58,307 nt of DNA from an uncultured Olsenella sp. (GTDB taxonomy: Bacteria > Actinomycetota > Coriobacteriia > Coriobacteriales > Atopobiaceae), in assembly GCA_900314535.1 (NCBI GenBank), contig OMVT01000024.1, positions 1-58,307 of the forward strand, written 5' to 3'. The translations under genes were made by a program, and so were the position numbers. The notes beneath the pieces are model-generated. The model had not been told where the DNA came from. It worked only from the letters and a program-made list of their open reading frames with translations, and searched no databases. Position 1 is the stretch's first letter; each line of letters begins with the position of its first letter. This document shows positions 1-6,993 of this stretch, one piece after another.

Positions 1-1726
1 CCTTTGGCAGGCGTTCAGTCTCGCCGAGAAGGATGCCGTGATAGTCGATGCTCACGAGCCGTGTCGTATCGGGCTCAATGTTGGAAAGGGATGTGAGGTA
101 GCGTGCAGGCTGGGGCAGCGGATTCATGAGGGCAACGAGCTTCTGGCCGAGCTCGCCTGCTCCTGCGACAGCGAAGCCGGCAAGCTGCCAGGGAGAGGGG
201 TCCTGGGCCGTCGCTGCCGTGAGGCAGGCATAGATGTCTTCCTGGAAGGCGGTCACAAGGCCCGTGTTGAAGGCAGCGAACCCTGCTCCGGGCACCTCGA
301 GGATCTTCCCTTCGTGCGAGAGACGCACGAAGGTCGAGACGAGATACTCGTGGAGGATCGGGTAGCGCTCGCTTCCGGCGCCGGAATCTGACCACACTTC
401 TGGCGCAGCCATGCGTGCGAGCGTGCCAAGGACCGACTCCCAGGAGCCGAACGATGCGAAGTCGGAGAATGCGCGGTCAGGACTCTTGGCGGAATCGGCA
501 GCACCCTGTGAAAGCAGATCGCTCCAGGCGCCTTCGTCGACATGCGGCAGACCTTCGATGCCGACCGCGTCATGGGCGTGTCCCGTCCCGTCATCGCCGT
601 CGACGAGGATGAGCGACCACTGCTTGCCGGCAATCGGACGCGTGCTCCTGCGGATCGTAAGGCGGATGGGGCTCGTGCCATCTTCTGCAAGGAAGCGAAT
701 CGGGAAGCTCACGCGGCTCCTCGAGCCTTCGACCGCACCGGTCGCGAGGGCATGGTGCCAGTCCTCGTCGAGGATCTGCGTAAGGTCGATATCGAAGGGG
801 AGCATGCGGGTGAGAAGGCTCAGAAGCTCGTCCTTGCAGTGAACCTCGGCTGAAAAGCTCCTGGGCAGGCTTCTTGGAAGCACGGACGCCTCCGGTCCCT
901 CCTTGGCGGGCGCTGGCGTCTTCTTTGCAGGAGCAACGGGCACAGGCGCCTGTGGCGCTTCCTGCACGGGGACATCTGCTGCCTTCGGCTCAGGGGCAGG
1001 CGCCGCCGCTGCCGGTTCAGGCTCAGGCTCTGCTTCGGCAGGCGTTTCAGGGGCCGCTTCTTCGGATGCGGGTTCCTCTTCGGCCTCAGGCTCGTCCGGA
1101 AGGGCACGGATCTCATCGAGCGTAAAGACATGGGGATGGCTGGCATCCTCGACTGCAGGGGTCTCATCTGCCTTTGGCTCTTCTTCCTCGGCTGCCACTG
1201 TCTCGGGCTTGGCTTCGGGCGCTGCCTGAGCTGTCGGCTCTGCTGCTTCGGGCTGCGCTTCTGCTGATGGAGTTTCAGGCACAGCTTGAGCATCTGCCTC
1301 TGGAGCCTTTGCCTTGTCCTGAGGCTTCTGTGTCTCTTCCGGCTTTGCCTTCTTCTGCTTCTTCTGGATATGGCGGGGCTTCACGGCCTTGAGCTGGGAG
1401 CCCTTCTTTTTCTTCCAGGGCTTTCCTGCCTTGCCCGATCCCTTTTCCTGGACCGGTGCTGCAAGCGCCTCGTCCCACTGCTCGTTCTGGACGATCGTGA
1501 CGTAGCTCCTGCCTCCCTTGAAATCGGTGAGCGTCACGAAGTCGGAGCAGGCTGCCATCACATCGCGGTATGTCTCGAAGCCGAGGTCTTCTGGCTCTAT
1601 GCCCTCGGCCTTGAAGAGCTCCTCGATCTTTGGCAGGAATATCTGGTGTCCTGTCCCGTATTCCTTTGCAATGAGCTGATAGATATAGAGCTGGTGCCCA
1701 AGCTGAATCTTTGCCATCTTCATCAT
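1..1726 (-). CDS. LOTUS-like / DUF3825 domain protein (3' end outside window)
   Basis: An open frame runs without a stop from an ATG at 1726 off the left edge (at least 575 residues), so the C terminus is missing. Three parts are visible. Residues ~5-85 form a compact domain (LGHQLYIYQLI, then EGIEPEDLGF, then DFVTLTDFKGGRSYV) that resembles an OST-HTH/LOTUS winged helix. Residues ~86-288 are a low-complexity linker, first Lys-rich and then Ala/Pro/Glu-rich. Residues ~289 onward include FAAFNTGLVTAFQEDIYACL, which matches the signature style of the DUF3825 family. LOTUS domains bind RNA in other systems; an RNA-related role here is inference. ATGs at 1723 and 1717 are alternative starts and no strong ribosome site decides between them. 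The gene reads away from the gene at 1952. Confidence 0.7.
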   Translation of the reverse strand, partial: MMKMAKIQLGHQLYIYQLIAKEYGTGHQIFLPKIEELFKAEGIEPEDLGFETYRDVMAACSDFVTLTDFKGGRSYVTIVQNEQWDEALAAPVQEKGSGKAGKPWKKKKGSQLKAVKPRHIQKKQKKAKPEETQKPQDKAKAPEADAQAVPETPSAEAQPEAAEPTAQAAPEAKPETVAAEEEEPKADETPAVEDASHPHVFTLDEIRALPDEPEAEEEPASEEAAPETPAEAEPEPEPAAAAPAPEPKAADVPVQEAPQAPVPVAPAKKTPAPAKEGPEASVLPRSLPRSFSAEVHCKDELLSLLTRMLPFDIDLTQILDEDWHHALATGAVEGSRSRVSFPIRFLAEDGTSPIRLTIRRSTRPIAGKQWSLILVDGDDGTGHAHDAVGIEGLPHVDEGAWSDLLSQGAADSAKSPDRAFSDFASFGSWESVLGTLARMAAPEVWSDSGAGSERYPILHEYLVSTFVRLSHEGKILEVPGAGFAAFNTGLVTAFQEDIYACLTAATAQDPSPWQLAGFAVAGAGELGQKLVALMNPLPQPARYLTSLSNIEPDTTRLVSIDYHGILLGETERLPK

Positions 1727-1800
1727 CCCAACAATGTCCCGCAAGGGGACCGCGCGAATTCGAAACGTAAATAGACATACCCAAAAGTGTCTGTCTGCAC

Positions 1801-1832
1801 ATGCATCCATTCCCTGTCATGTATGGATGCAT
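1801..1832. promoter_or_regulatory. 10-bp perfect inverted repeat in divergent intergenic region
   Basis: ATGCATCCAT (1801-1810) is repeated in exact inversion at 1823-1832 with a 12-nt spacer. It lies between two divergent genes. It could be an operator for either one or an RNA hairpin. Function is unknown. Confidence 0.35.
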
Positions 1833-1853
1833 CGAAGACAATGCCCTTTCCAG

Positions 1854-1868
1854 CATGCATCGTGCATG
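1854..1868. promoter_or_regulatory. 6-3-6 inverted repeat, possible operator
   Basis: CATGCA, three bases, TGCATG. It sits about 80 bp upstream of the gene at 1952 and close to the 10-bp inverted repeat at 1801-1832. No regulator can be named from the sequence. Confidence 0.25.
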
Positions 1869-1951
1869 TAACAGAGTACGCCTACGGACGTTTCCGTACA
1901 GAGATAGGGGCCTAATCTGCGTAAGATGGAAGATGGAAGGAGCTGATAGGA

Positions 1952-2749
1952 ATGGATCAGACGCTGGAAGAGATTCTGAAGGGCTTCTCGAAGCGCCTCG
2001 GGGCGGCCAGGACCTGGATCGTGCCGGGAGGGACCGAGCATCTCTCTGAGGGACTGCCTCAAGGGGCAGTGCTCGGAGAGACGCTTGGGCACGTGCCCAT
2101 AGCCTGTCTCGATGTGAAGGCAGAAGCTGCCAAGGCACAGGCAGAAGGAAAGTTCCTCGTCGTCGACAATACGATTGCGAGCTCCTATGGCTGCCCTGCG
2201 GTGCGTCTCGGTGCCTCTCTTGCAGTCGAGTCGCTCGATGCAGTGCTGGGATGGCTCGGAAGCGGTCTTATCGCCGTAAGCGTTGCGAAGGATTTGCCGC
2301 AGGGTTTGCAGGATCTCGCCGCATCGTTCGACGAGAGGCCTGAGGTCTCGGGCAGGATGCTCGATGAGCTCGAGCGGGCACTCCGGAGCTTCGATGAGAG
2401 GAGACGCGCTGCTTCGGACAACGCACAGGTGGCAGCAAGCTATCTCGTCTGCCATCCGGCTGTGAAGGAGGTCCGCTACCCCGGACTCAAAGGAGATCCG
2501 ACACAGCCGATTGCGGCGCGCACGCTCCAGCGGGGCTTCGGGCCCTGCGTCGATTTCCGTCTCAGAAAGCCTCGCTCCGATGTGGAGGGACGCATCCTCT
2601 GCGCTCCAGGCAATGCCTGGGTGCCAGGAGGCATCGCCTCGAGGCTCTCTGTCGTGACCGATGAGGAGGGCGCCATCTGGACGAGGCTTGTATGCGGGCA
2701 TGGCAAGCCGGAACCTCTGATCGAGGCGCTCGAACAGACGCTCAAGTGA
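1952..2749 (+). CDS. Degenerate Cys/Met-metabolism PLP-fold protein (no Schiff-base lysine)
   Basis: The 265-residue product aligns by eye with the second half of cystathionine gamma-synthase/lyase enzymes. VVDNTIASSYGCPAVRLGA (residues 70-88) matches the VVDNTF...P...GAD block that holds the PLP-contacting Asp (D72). YPGLKGDPTQPIAARTLQRGFG and the TRLVCGHGKPEPLIEALEQ end match the C-terminal subdomain. The catalytic S-x-T-K is replaced by S94-L-D-A97, so the PLP lysine is absent. The N-terminal ~100-130 residues of a normal ~390-residue enzyme are also missing. A ribosome site (GGAAGGAG) lies 9 nt before the ATG. It is probably a non-catalytic or otherwise repurposed paralogue; coding potential is clear but function is unknown. 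Confidence 0.72.
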   Translation: MDQTLEEILKGFSKRLGAARTWIVPGGTEHLSEGLPQGAVLGETLGHVPIACLDVKAEAAKAQAEGKFLVVDNTIASSYGCPAVRLGASLAVESLDAVLGWLGSGLIAVSVAKDLPQGLQDLAASFDERPEVSGRMLDELERALRSFDERRRAASDNAQVAASYLVCHPAVKEVRYPGLKGDPTQPIAARTLQRGFGPCVDFRLRKPRSDVEGRILCAPGNAWVPGGIASRLSVVTDEEGAIWTRLVCGHGKPEPLIEALEQTLK

Positions 2750-2763
2750 TTCCATCCAAATGA

Positions 2764-2788
2764 AAAGGGCCGCCTTGGGCGGCCCTTT
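2764..2788. terminator. Bidirectional intrinsic terminator between convergent genes
   Basis: A perfect 11-bp stem (AAAGGGCCGCC, inverted copy at 2778-2788) with a 3-nt loop lies between the convergent PLP-fold gene and folA. A/T tails on both sides suit both strands. Confidence 0.85.
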
Positions 2789-2807
2789 CTGTGTGCCAGG
2801 GAGATGC

Positions 2808-3308
2808 CTATTTCGCTTTGAGGCTGCGGTAGGTCACGAAGCGGAAAGGGATGCCTTCCGGTGTCATATCTGTATCGGTCTCGTCGATGACTGTCCACGC
2901 CGGGTCGTCATCGAGGTTCGGGAAGAAGGCGTCGGCTTCGCGCACGCAGTCTGCCTTCGTGACGATGGCCTCCGTGCAATAGGGGAGCAGCTCTTCGTAG
3001 ACGCTGGCACCTCCTATGACCCAGACCTTGTCCGGGTCCTCATGCTCGACGGCGTGGAGAAGCTCGTCGATGGAGGCAACCTTCTCGGCTTCCGGATCGA
3101 GCGTCGTTCCGCCATGCGTGAGGACGATGTTGCGGCGGTTCTTGAGGGGGCGGCCTCCCGGGAAGCTCTCGAGCGTGCGGCGGCCCATAACGACGGTGCC
3201 CCCTGTCGTGCAGGCGACGAAGTGGTGCATGTCGGCCTTGTTGCGGACAAGCAGCCTGCCCTTGTTCCCGATGCCCCAGTCAGAGCAGACAGCGACGATT
3301 GCTCTCAT
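2808..3308 (-). CDS. folA: Dihydrofolate reductase
   Basis: The product (166 aa) reduces dihydrofolate to tetrahydrofolate with NADPH in the cytoplasm, regenerating the folate oxidised by thymidylate synthase. Family marks are the start MRAIVAVCSDWGIGNKGRLL, the NADPH-binding segment GGTVVMGRRTLESFPGGRPLKNRRNIVLT, and VWVIGGASVYEELLP. Length is typical of chromosomal DHFR. The gene begins 9 bp after the thyA stop with an AGGAG ribosome site, so the two are almost certainly co-transcribed. It is followed by the terminator at 2764-2788. Confidence 0.96.
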   Translation of the reverse strand: MRAIVAVCSDWGIGNKGRLLVRNKADMHHFVACTTGGTVVMGRRTLESFPGGRPLKNRRNIVLTHGGTTLDPEAEKVASIDELLHAVEHEDPDKVWVIGGASVYEELLPYCTEAIVTKADCVREADAFFPNLDDDPAWTVIDETDTDMTPEGIPFRFVTYRSLKAK

Positions 3309-3316
3309 GCGCGCTC

Positions 3317-4165
3317 CTAGATAGCGATAGGGATGTTCTTGATCTGAGGACCATGCTGGTAGTCCTCGACAATCAGGTCGTCCGTCGTGAAGGCATAGAA
3401 GTCATGCACGTCGGGGTTGAGCGTGACCTTCGGTGCCGGATAGGTCGGACGGGAGATGAGCTCCTCGATCATCGGCACATGCCTGTCATAGATATGGGCA
3501 TCGGCGATCATGTGGACGAGCTCGCCTGCCTCCATATCGCATGACTGCGCCACCATCATGAGCAGGATGGCATACTGGCAGACATTCCAGTTGTTCGCCG
3601 CCAGGACATCCTGGCTGCGCTGCACGAGCACCATGTTGAGCGTCGGGCGGTCGGAGCCCTTGTCCTGCGTCACGTTGTAGATCGCGTTATAGGCGCAGGG
3701 GTAGAGATGCATCTCGTGCAGGTCCTGGAAGTTGTACATGTTTGTCATGATCCGCCGGGAGTACGGATTGTGCTTCAGGTCATAGAGCACACGGTCCATC
3801 TGGTCGAACCTGCCTTCGGGGTACTCCGAGACCTGGCCGATCTGATAGCCATAGGCCTTGCCGATCGAGCCTTCCTCGTCTGCCCACTCGTCCCAGATGT
3901 GCGAGTGCAGGTCATGGATGTTGTTCGACTTCTTCTGGTAGATCCAGAGGATCTCGTCCATCGCGCTCTTGAGCGCCGTGCGCCTGAGCGTGAGCGCCGG
4001 GAATTCCTTTCTCAGGTCGTAGCGGTTGCAGACGCCGAAGCGCTTGATCGTGTAGGCAGGAGTGCCGTCCTCCCAGTGGGGGCGCACCTTCTGTCCTTCG
4101 GTCGTCGTGCCATTGTCCAGGATATCGCGGCACATCGCGATGAAGAGGTCATCGGCCTTGCTCAT
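3317..4165 (-). CDS. thyA: Thymidylate synthase (ThyA)
   Basis: The enzyme converts dUMP and methylene-tetrahydrofolate to dTMP and dihydrofolate. The 282-residue protein carries the catalytic cysteine in LYPCAYNAIYNV, the phosphate-binding QRSQDVL, the conserved Asn region NNWNVCQYA, and the HIYDRHVPMIEELISR block. These features place it with the Bacillus ThyA/phage phi3T-like subgroup rather than the E. coli type, whose motif is LPPCH. A GGAG ribosome site precedes the ATG. It sits directly upstream of folA, a functional pairing because each turnover consumes reduced folate. Confidence 0.95.
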   Translation of the reverse strand: MSKADDLFIAMCRDILDNGTTTEGQKVRPHWEDGTPAYTIKRFGVCNRYDLRKEFPALTLRRTALKSAMDEILWIYQKKSNNIHDLHSHIWDEWADEEGSIGKAYGYQIGQVSEYPEGRFDQMDRVLYDLKHNPYSRRIMTNMYNFQDLHEMHLYPCAYNAIYNVTQDKGSDRPTLNMVLVQRSQDVLAANNWNVCQYAILLMMVAQSCDMEAGELVHMIADAHIYDRHVPMIEELISRPTYPAPKVTLNPDVHDFYAFTTDDLIVEDYQHGPQIKNIPIAI

Positions 4166-4192
4166 GCAGGCTCCTTTCTCAAATGAAGCTAT

Positions 4193-4564
4193 CTAGCGGA
4201 TCGGATACCAGTATTCATCGGAGCCGGAGTTCGAGCCCAGGCCGTTGCTGCCGTATCCGTTGCTGCCGGAGTCTTCTCCCAAGCCGTATTCGTCGTTGTG
4301 GCCGTAGCCGTCACTATGGCCATCGCCGTAGCCATTGCCGAGGCCGGAAGAGGAGCTGCTGTACGACTCATAGCTCGAAAGGCAGCGGTAGATGAGGCCT
4401 GAGAGGCCAGCAGCGCAGCCCGTCGCTGCTGCCATGAGGCAGAGGACGACGGCTCCTGCGATGATCAGGGCTACCGGACCTGACGTTGCATTTCTGGGGT
4501 CATTCGTCGAGCTTGGACCGACTATGGGCGCCGGTGTCTCAGTGCCGGCCATCGTATCATCCAT
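4193..4564 (-). CDS. Small membrane protein with Gly/Ser/Tyr-rich tail
   Basis: The 123-residue protein is not recognised. It has a short polar N terminus, one hydrophobic segment at about residues 29-58 (VALIIAGAVVLCLMAAATGCAAGLSGLIY), and a low-complexity tail of Gly, Ser, Asn, Tyr, Asp and His (for example GLGNGYGDGHSDGYGHNDEYG). The tail probably lies outside the membrane and disordered. It sits between the NUDIX gene (10 bp gap) and thyA (27 bp gap) in the leftward run, so it is likely co-transcribed with both. The open frame and codon use fit the neighbours. Confidence 0.6.
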   Translation of the reverse strand: MDDTMAGTETPAPIVGPSSTNDPRNATSGPVALIIAGAVVLCLMAAATGCAAGLSGLIYRCLSSYESYSSSSSGLGNGYGDGHSDGYGHNDEYGLGEDSGSNGYGSNGLGSNSGSDEYWYPIR

Positions 4565-4573
4565 AAGGTCTCC

Positions 4574-4993
4574 TTAGAACTGTTCTGCCTGGATGATGTC
4601 TTCCCACGCAAGGCCGATGGCATTCACGAGGGAGCGGTCGGCCTCGAGCCAGTCCACAGAAAGAAGATCTTCGTGGGCAAGCCATCTGCCCGCCTCGTGG
4701 ACCCTGAGCTCGGGCTCTGTGCCGGCAGGGACCGGTGCGACATAGACATCCATGGAAAGATGGAAATCGGGGTAGTCATACTCTATGGTATCGAGATACC
4801 AGAGCGTCGTGAGCTTGAGGCCAAGCTCCTCTTCAATCTCCCGGCGGCAGGCGTTCTCTGCGGTCTCGCCGGGCTCGACCTTGCCGCCGGGAAGCTCCCA
4901 GCCGTCCTTCTGGGCACCAGCGGCACGCTGTGCGGCAAAGATGCGCGCGCCATCGGTGATGAGGGCAGCGGCGACATGCTTCGTTTCTGCCAT
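4574..4993 (-). CDS. NUDIX hydrolase, MutT-like
   Basis: The 139-residue protein has a complete NUDIX box at residues 36-58 (GGKVEPGETAENACRREIEEELG), preceded by WELP. It therefore hydrolyses a nucleoside-diphosphate-linked substrate with a divalent metal. The MutT-like size and the AAQRAAG...WELPGGK layout fit an 8-oxo-dGTP-type sanitising enzyme, but substrate cannot be fixed from sequence. The start codon overlaps the stop of the upstream thioesterase gene (ATGA), implying translational coupling. Nearby thyA and folA make a role in nucleotide-pool quality plausible. Confidence 0.9.
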   Translation of the reverse strand: MAETKHVAAALITDGARIFAAQRAAGAQKDGWELPGGKVEPGETAENACRREIEEELGLKLTTLWYLDTIEYDYPDFHLSMDVYVAPVPAGTEPELRVHEAGRWLAHEDLLSVDWLEADRSLVNAIGLAWEDIIQAEQF

Positions 4994-5709
4994 CAGAGCT
5001 CCTCTCCGGCAAAGCGCACGACCGCATAGCTCTCTCCGTCAGGAGCGGCGAGGTCCACGGCGTGGCCATCTTCTGTCTCGTGCACTATAGGCACGATCGT
5101 GTCGCCGAGCTGGGCGGCGCGCTTGTACTGGACATCGATCGTATGCGGCAGGCAGGCAGCGGGAAGCGCCTGGACGGCGAGGAGCACATAGTTCGCATTG
5201 TTCATGTGGTGGTTCGTGTCGAGGAACTGCTCTGTCACCTCGAAGGGATGCATCTTCGTGCCAGGTCCTTCTGCCTTGACCTTGCGGAGGAGCGGTCCGA
5301 TCTCAAGCCTCGGCTCCGCCTCGTCCATATAGGCATACTCGGATTCCGGGACATTGATGACACGCTGGGCGGCAAGATCGAACATGAACCAGAGGGAATC
5401 TGCCTTCACGCAGGAAGTGCCATCTGCACGCTTCATCTCGAAGCAGCGCTTTGCCTGGAGGCCTCTCAGATGGTAGGCCCAGGTCGAGACCTCGATCTTC
5501 TCGCAGAAGCGAGGCAGGCTCTCGATCTCGATGTGCCAGGTGCCGACGATCCAGCCGAGATGGTTGCGCCTAAGATGGTCAAGGCCGATGCCGAGATGCT
5601 CCGACTGGAACGTGGAGCAGTCCTGGAAGTAGTTCATGAGGGCATAGAGCGTGAGCGTGCCCTCTCCATCGGATTCGCTGTAGCGGACCCTGCTGTCGAA
5701 TGAATACAT
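4993..5709 (-). CDS. Acyl-ACP thioesterase (FatA-like, double hot-dog)
   Basis: The 238-residue protein resembles bacterial acyl-ACP thioesterases, which release fatty acids from acyl carrier protein. RVRYSESDGEGTLTLYALMNYFQDCSTFQSEHLGIG is the N-terminal hot-dog helix region, and FLDTNHHMNNANYVLLA in the second half carries the NxH/Asn catalytic pattern of the family. The start at 5709 is chosen because a GGAG ribosome site lies just upstream; the frame remains open further 5', but that part looks non-coding. Its stop overlaps the NUDIX start. A 16-bp palindrome and two 11-bp palindromes lie upstream, so the gene may have its own regulated promoter inside the longer leftward run. Confidence 0.87.
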   Translation of the reverse strand: MYSFDSRVRYSESDGEGTLTLYALMNYFQDCSTFQSEHLGIGLDHLRRNHLGWIVGTWHIEIESLPRFCEKIEVSTWAYHLRGLQAKRCFEMKRADGTSCVKADSLWFMFDLAAQRVINVPESEYAYMDEAEPRLEIGPLLRKVKAEGPGTKMHPFEVTEQFLDTNHHMNNANYVLLAVQALPAACLPHTIDVQYKRAAQLGDTIVPIVHETEDGHAVDLAAPDGESYAVVRFAGEEL

Positions 5710-5720
5710 GTGGGCTCCTT

Positions 5721-5736
5721 GTCTGGACTTCCAGAC
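5721..5736. promoter_or_regulatory. 16-bp perfect palindrome just upstream of the thioesterase gene
   Basis: GTCTGGA, two bases, TCCAGAC. It lies about 11 bp upstream of the thioesterase start and next to the ribosome site. It could be a repressor site or an mRNA hairpin limiting ribosome access. Confidence 0.45.
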
Positions 5737-5775
5737 CATGGTGCCACAAAAAGATGCTGGCTCCATTGAGCGCCA

Positions 5776-5807
5776 GCACTTAGTGCGAAAAGGGCAGCAC
5801 TCAGTGC
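5776..5807. promoter_or_regulatory. Tandem 11-bp palindromes, 21 bp apart (candidate operator)
   Basis: GCACTTAGTGC (5776-5786) and GCACTCAGTGC (5797-5807) are near-identical palindromes with centres 21 bp apart, about two helical turns. The second overlaps the stop codon of the CmpB-like gene. The arrangement suits cooperative binding of a dimeric repressor controlling the thioesterase gene. Confidence 0.5.
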
Positions 5808-6382
5808 AGGACAAGCCTTCTCAGCTGGCCGGCATGCTCGGCGATGCACTCACGTGGCGTCGTCTCGTCGAGACGGGCGATGGTGAAGAGGAGGTCTGCT
5901 GCATAGAGCGCAAGACAGAGTGCCGCTGCTGCCATGCAGAGCCTCTGGTCTGCCGTGCTGAGCGTGCCCAGGATCGAGGGCTGCAGGATCTTCACGTCGA
6001 TGACAGCAAAGAGGCCGAAGACCGAGCTTGCCTGCGGACAGACAAGGCCCCTGAAGTTCCCGGGAAACATCGAATAGTCCCACCATCTTCTGTTGAAGCG
6101 GCGCTCGAGCATGGCTCCTGAAGTGTATTCGAGCACGGTCGAGAGTATGCATCCGAGAAGGAAGAGGAGAAGGGTATCCTCGACCCAGCCGAGAGCGAGC
6201 CAGACGACAATGGCGGAGACGCCGTAGATCGGGCAGGTCGGCCCATAGAGCATGCCGCGGCGCTCGAGATGGCGAGAGGCAAGCGAGCAGTAGATGGTCT
6301 CCCAGACCCAGCCTCCGGCTGCGATGATGGCGCCAGAAAGCAGGAGGTGGGCTGAGGCTTCAGCAAGGGACACTACAGGCAA
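5801..6382 (-). CDS. Putative ABC-transporter-type membrane protein (CmpB/PF06541 family)
   Basis: The 193-residue protein has about five hydrophobic segments. It also has the family signature: GWVWETIYCSLASRHLERRGMLYGPTCPIYGV near the N terminus, then YTSGAMLERRFNRRWWDYS and FRGLVCPQ. Members are annotated as putative ABC transporters but their function is not established. A TTG start at 6382 is used because an AGGAG site lies 6 nt upstream. This start overlaps the last 10 nt of the upstream HD gene, so the two are probably translationally coupled. Confidence 0.82.
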   Translation of the reverse strand: MPVVSLAEASAHLLLSGAIIAAGGWVWETIYCSLASRHLERRGMLYGPTCPIYGVSAIVVWLALGWVEDTLLLFLLGCILSTVLEYTSGAMLERRFNRRWWDYSMFPGNFRGLVCPQASSVFGLFAVIDVKILQPSILGTLSTADQRLCMAAAALCLALYAADLLFTIARLDETTPRECIAEHAGQLRRLVLH

Positions 6383-6885
6383 TGTGTGCTCCTCTCGAGG
6401 GATTGGGTCTTCTTTGCCAGGACCTCGTCGAGGGATTGGGTCTTCTTTGCCAGGACCTCGGCGACGCAGCTTGCCTTGTCGGCAAGCGTCACGACCCAGC
6501 CTTCGCGGGTCCTGGGCGGAATCGGCACGAATGGGAACATGTGATGGACGATCACATCCCGCTCGATTGGCGTGAGATCGAAGTCGCGCTCTGCATTGTG
6601 CAGCGCATGGAAGGGATGCGTGAACCCATGCCAGCGGTCGGGTGCCGTTGCGCCCTCGTGCCAGTCGTAGAGGAAATAGTCATGCAGAAGCGCGCCCGTG
6701 ACGAGGTCTTCCATATGGAAGGAGAAGGGGAGCGCATGGGCGATGCGGAAGGCTATGAAGGCGACAGAGAGACAGTGCTCTGAGCAGGTCGTATCCCCAT
6801 GCTGGATGAAGGCATCCATCTGATGGAAGGCGGCAGTCGCCGCTACCGGCTCTGCCAGCTCCTCGAAGCTTCTCCCGTCCTTCAT
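6373..6885 (-). CDS. HD-domain phosphohydrolase
   Basis: The 170-residue protein has metal-binding HD-superfamily marks: H at SEHCLSVAFIAFRIA, the paired HD in GALLHDYFLYDWH, a distal histidine pair in VIVHHMFP, and a closing D in VTLADKAS. Such enzymes hydrolyse phosphoester bonds in nucleotides or related compounds; the substrate is unknown. The start at 6885 is preferred over 6891 because GGAGG lies 6 nt before it. The C terminus contains a perfect 33-bp tandem duplication that repeats EVLAKKTQSL(D/E). It is the first gene of the leftward run and is divergent from a TetR regulator. Confidence 0.85.
   Translation of the reverse strand: MKDGRSFEELAEPVAATAAFHQMDAFIQHGDTTCSEHCLSVAFIAFRIAHALPFSFHMEDLVTGALLHDYFLYDWHEGATAPDRWHGFTHPFHALHNAERDFDLTPIERDVIVHHMFPFVPIPPRTREGWVVTLADKASCVAEVLAKKTQSLDEVLAKKTQSLERSTHCL
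6395..6460. repeat. Perfect 33-bp tandem duplication inside the HD gene
   Basis: Bases 6395-6427 are repeated exactly at 6428-6460. The unit is 11 codons, so the duplication keeps the frame and adds 11 residues near the C terminus of the HD protein. Identity at every base suggests a recent slippage event or a length-variable site. Confidence 0.9.
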
Positions 6886-6914
6886 GTGCATCCTCCATTC
6901 GCAACTGAAAGAGA

Positions 6915-6943
6915 ATTATTCCCAAAATAGGAAATAAATGCAA
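6915..6943 (-). promoter_or_regulatory. Likely promoter of the HD-gene operon
   Basis: Reading leftward, a -35-like TTGCAT (6943-6938), a 17-bp spacer and a -10-like AATAAT (6920-6915) are present about 30 bp upstream of the HD start. The -10 matches the consensus in five of six positions; the -35 is weaker. Confidence 0.5.
6919..6933. promoter_or_regulatory. Candidate TetR operator in the divergent promoter
   Basis: TTCC, seven A/T-rich bases, GGAA lies inside the spacer of the leftward promoter and between the divergent HD and TetR genes. Position is typical for local TetR autoregulation, but the half-sites are short. Confidence 0.35.
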
Positions 6944-6993
6944 ATCGGGAAACAGCCTCTCTCATGCTATGCTCAGATAGTCGAAGGGAAGCT

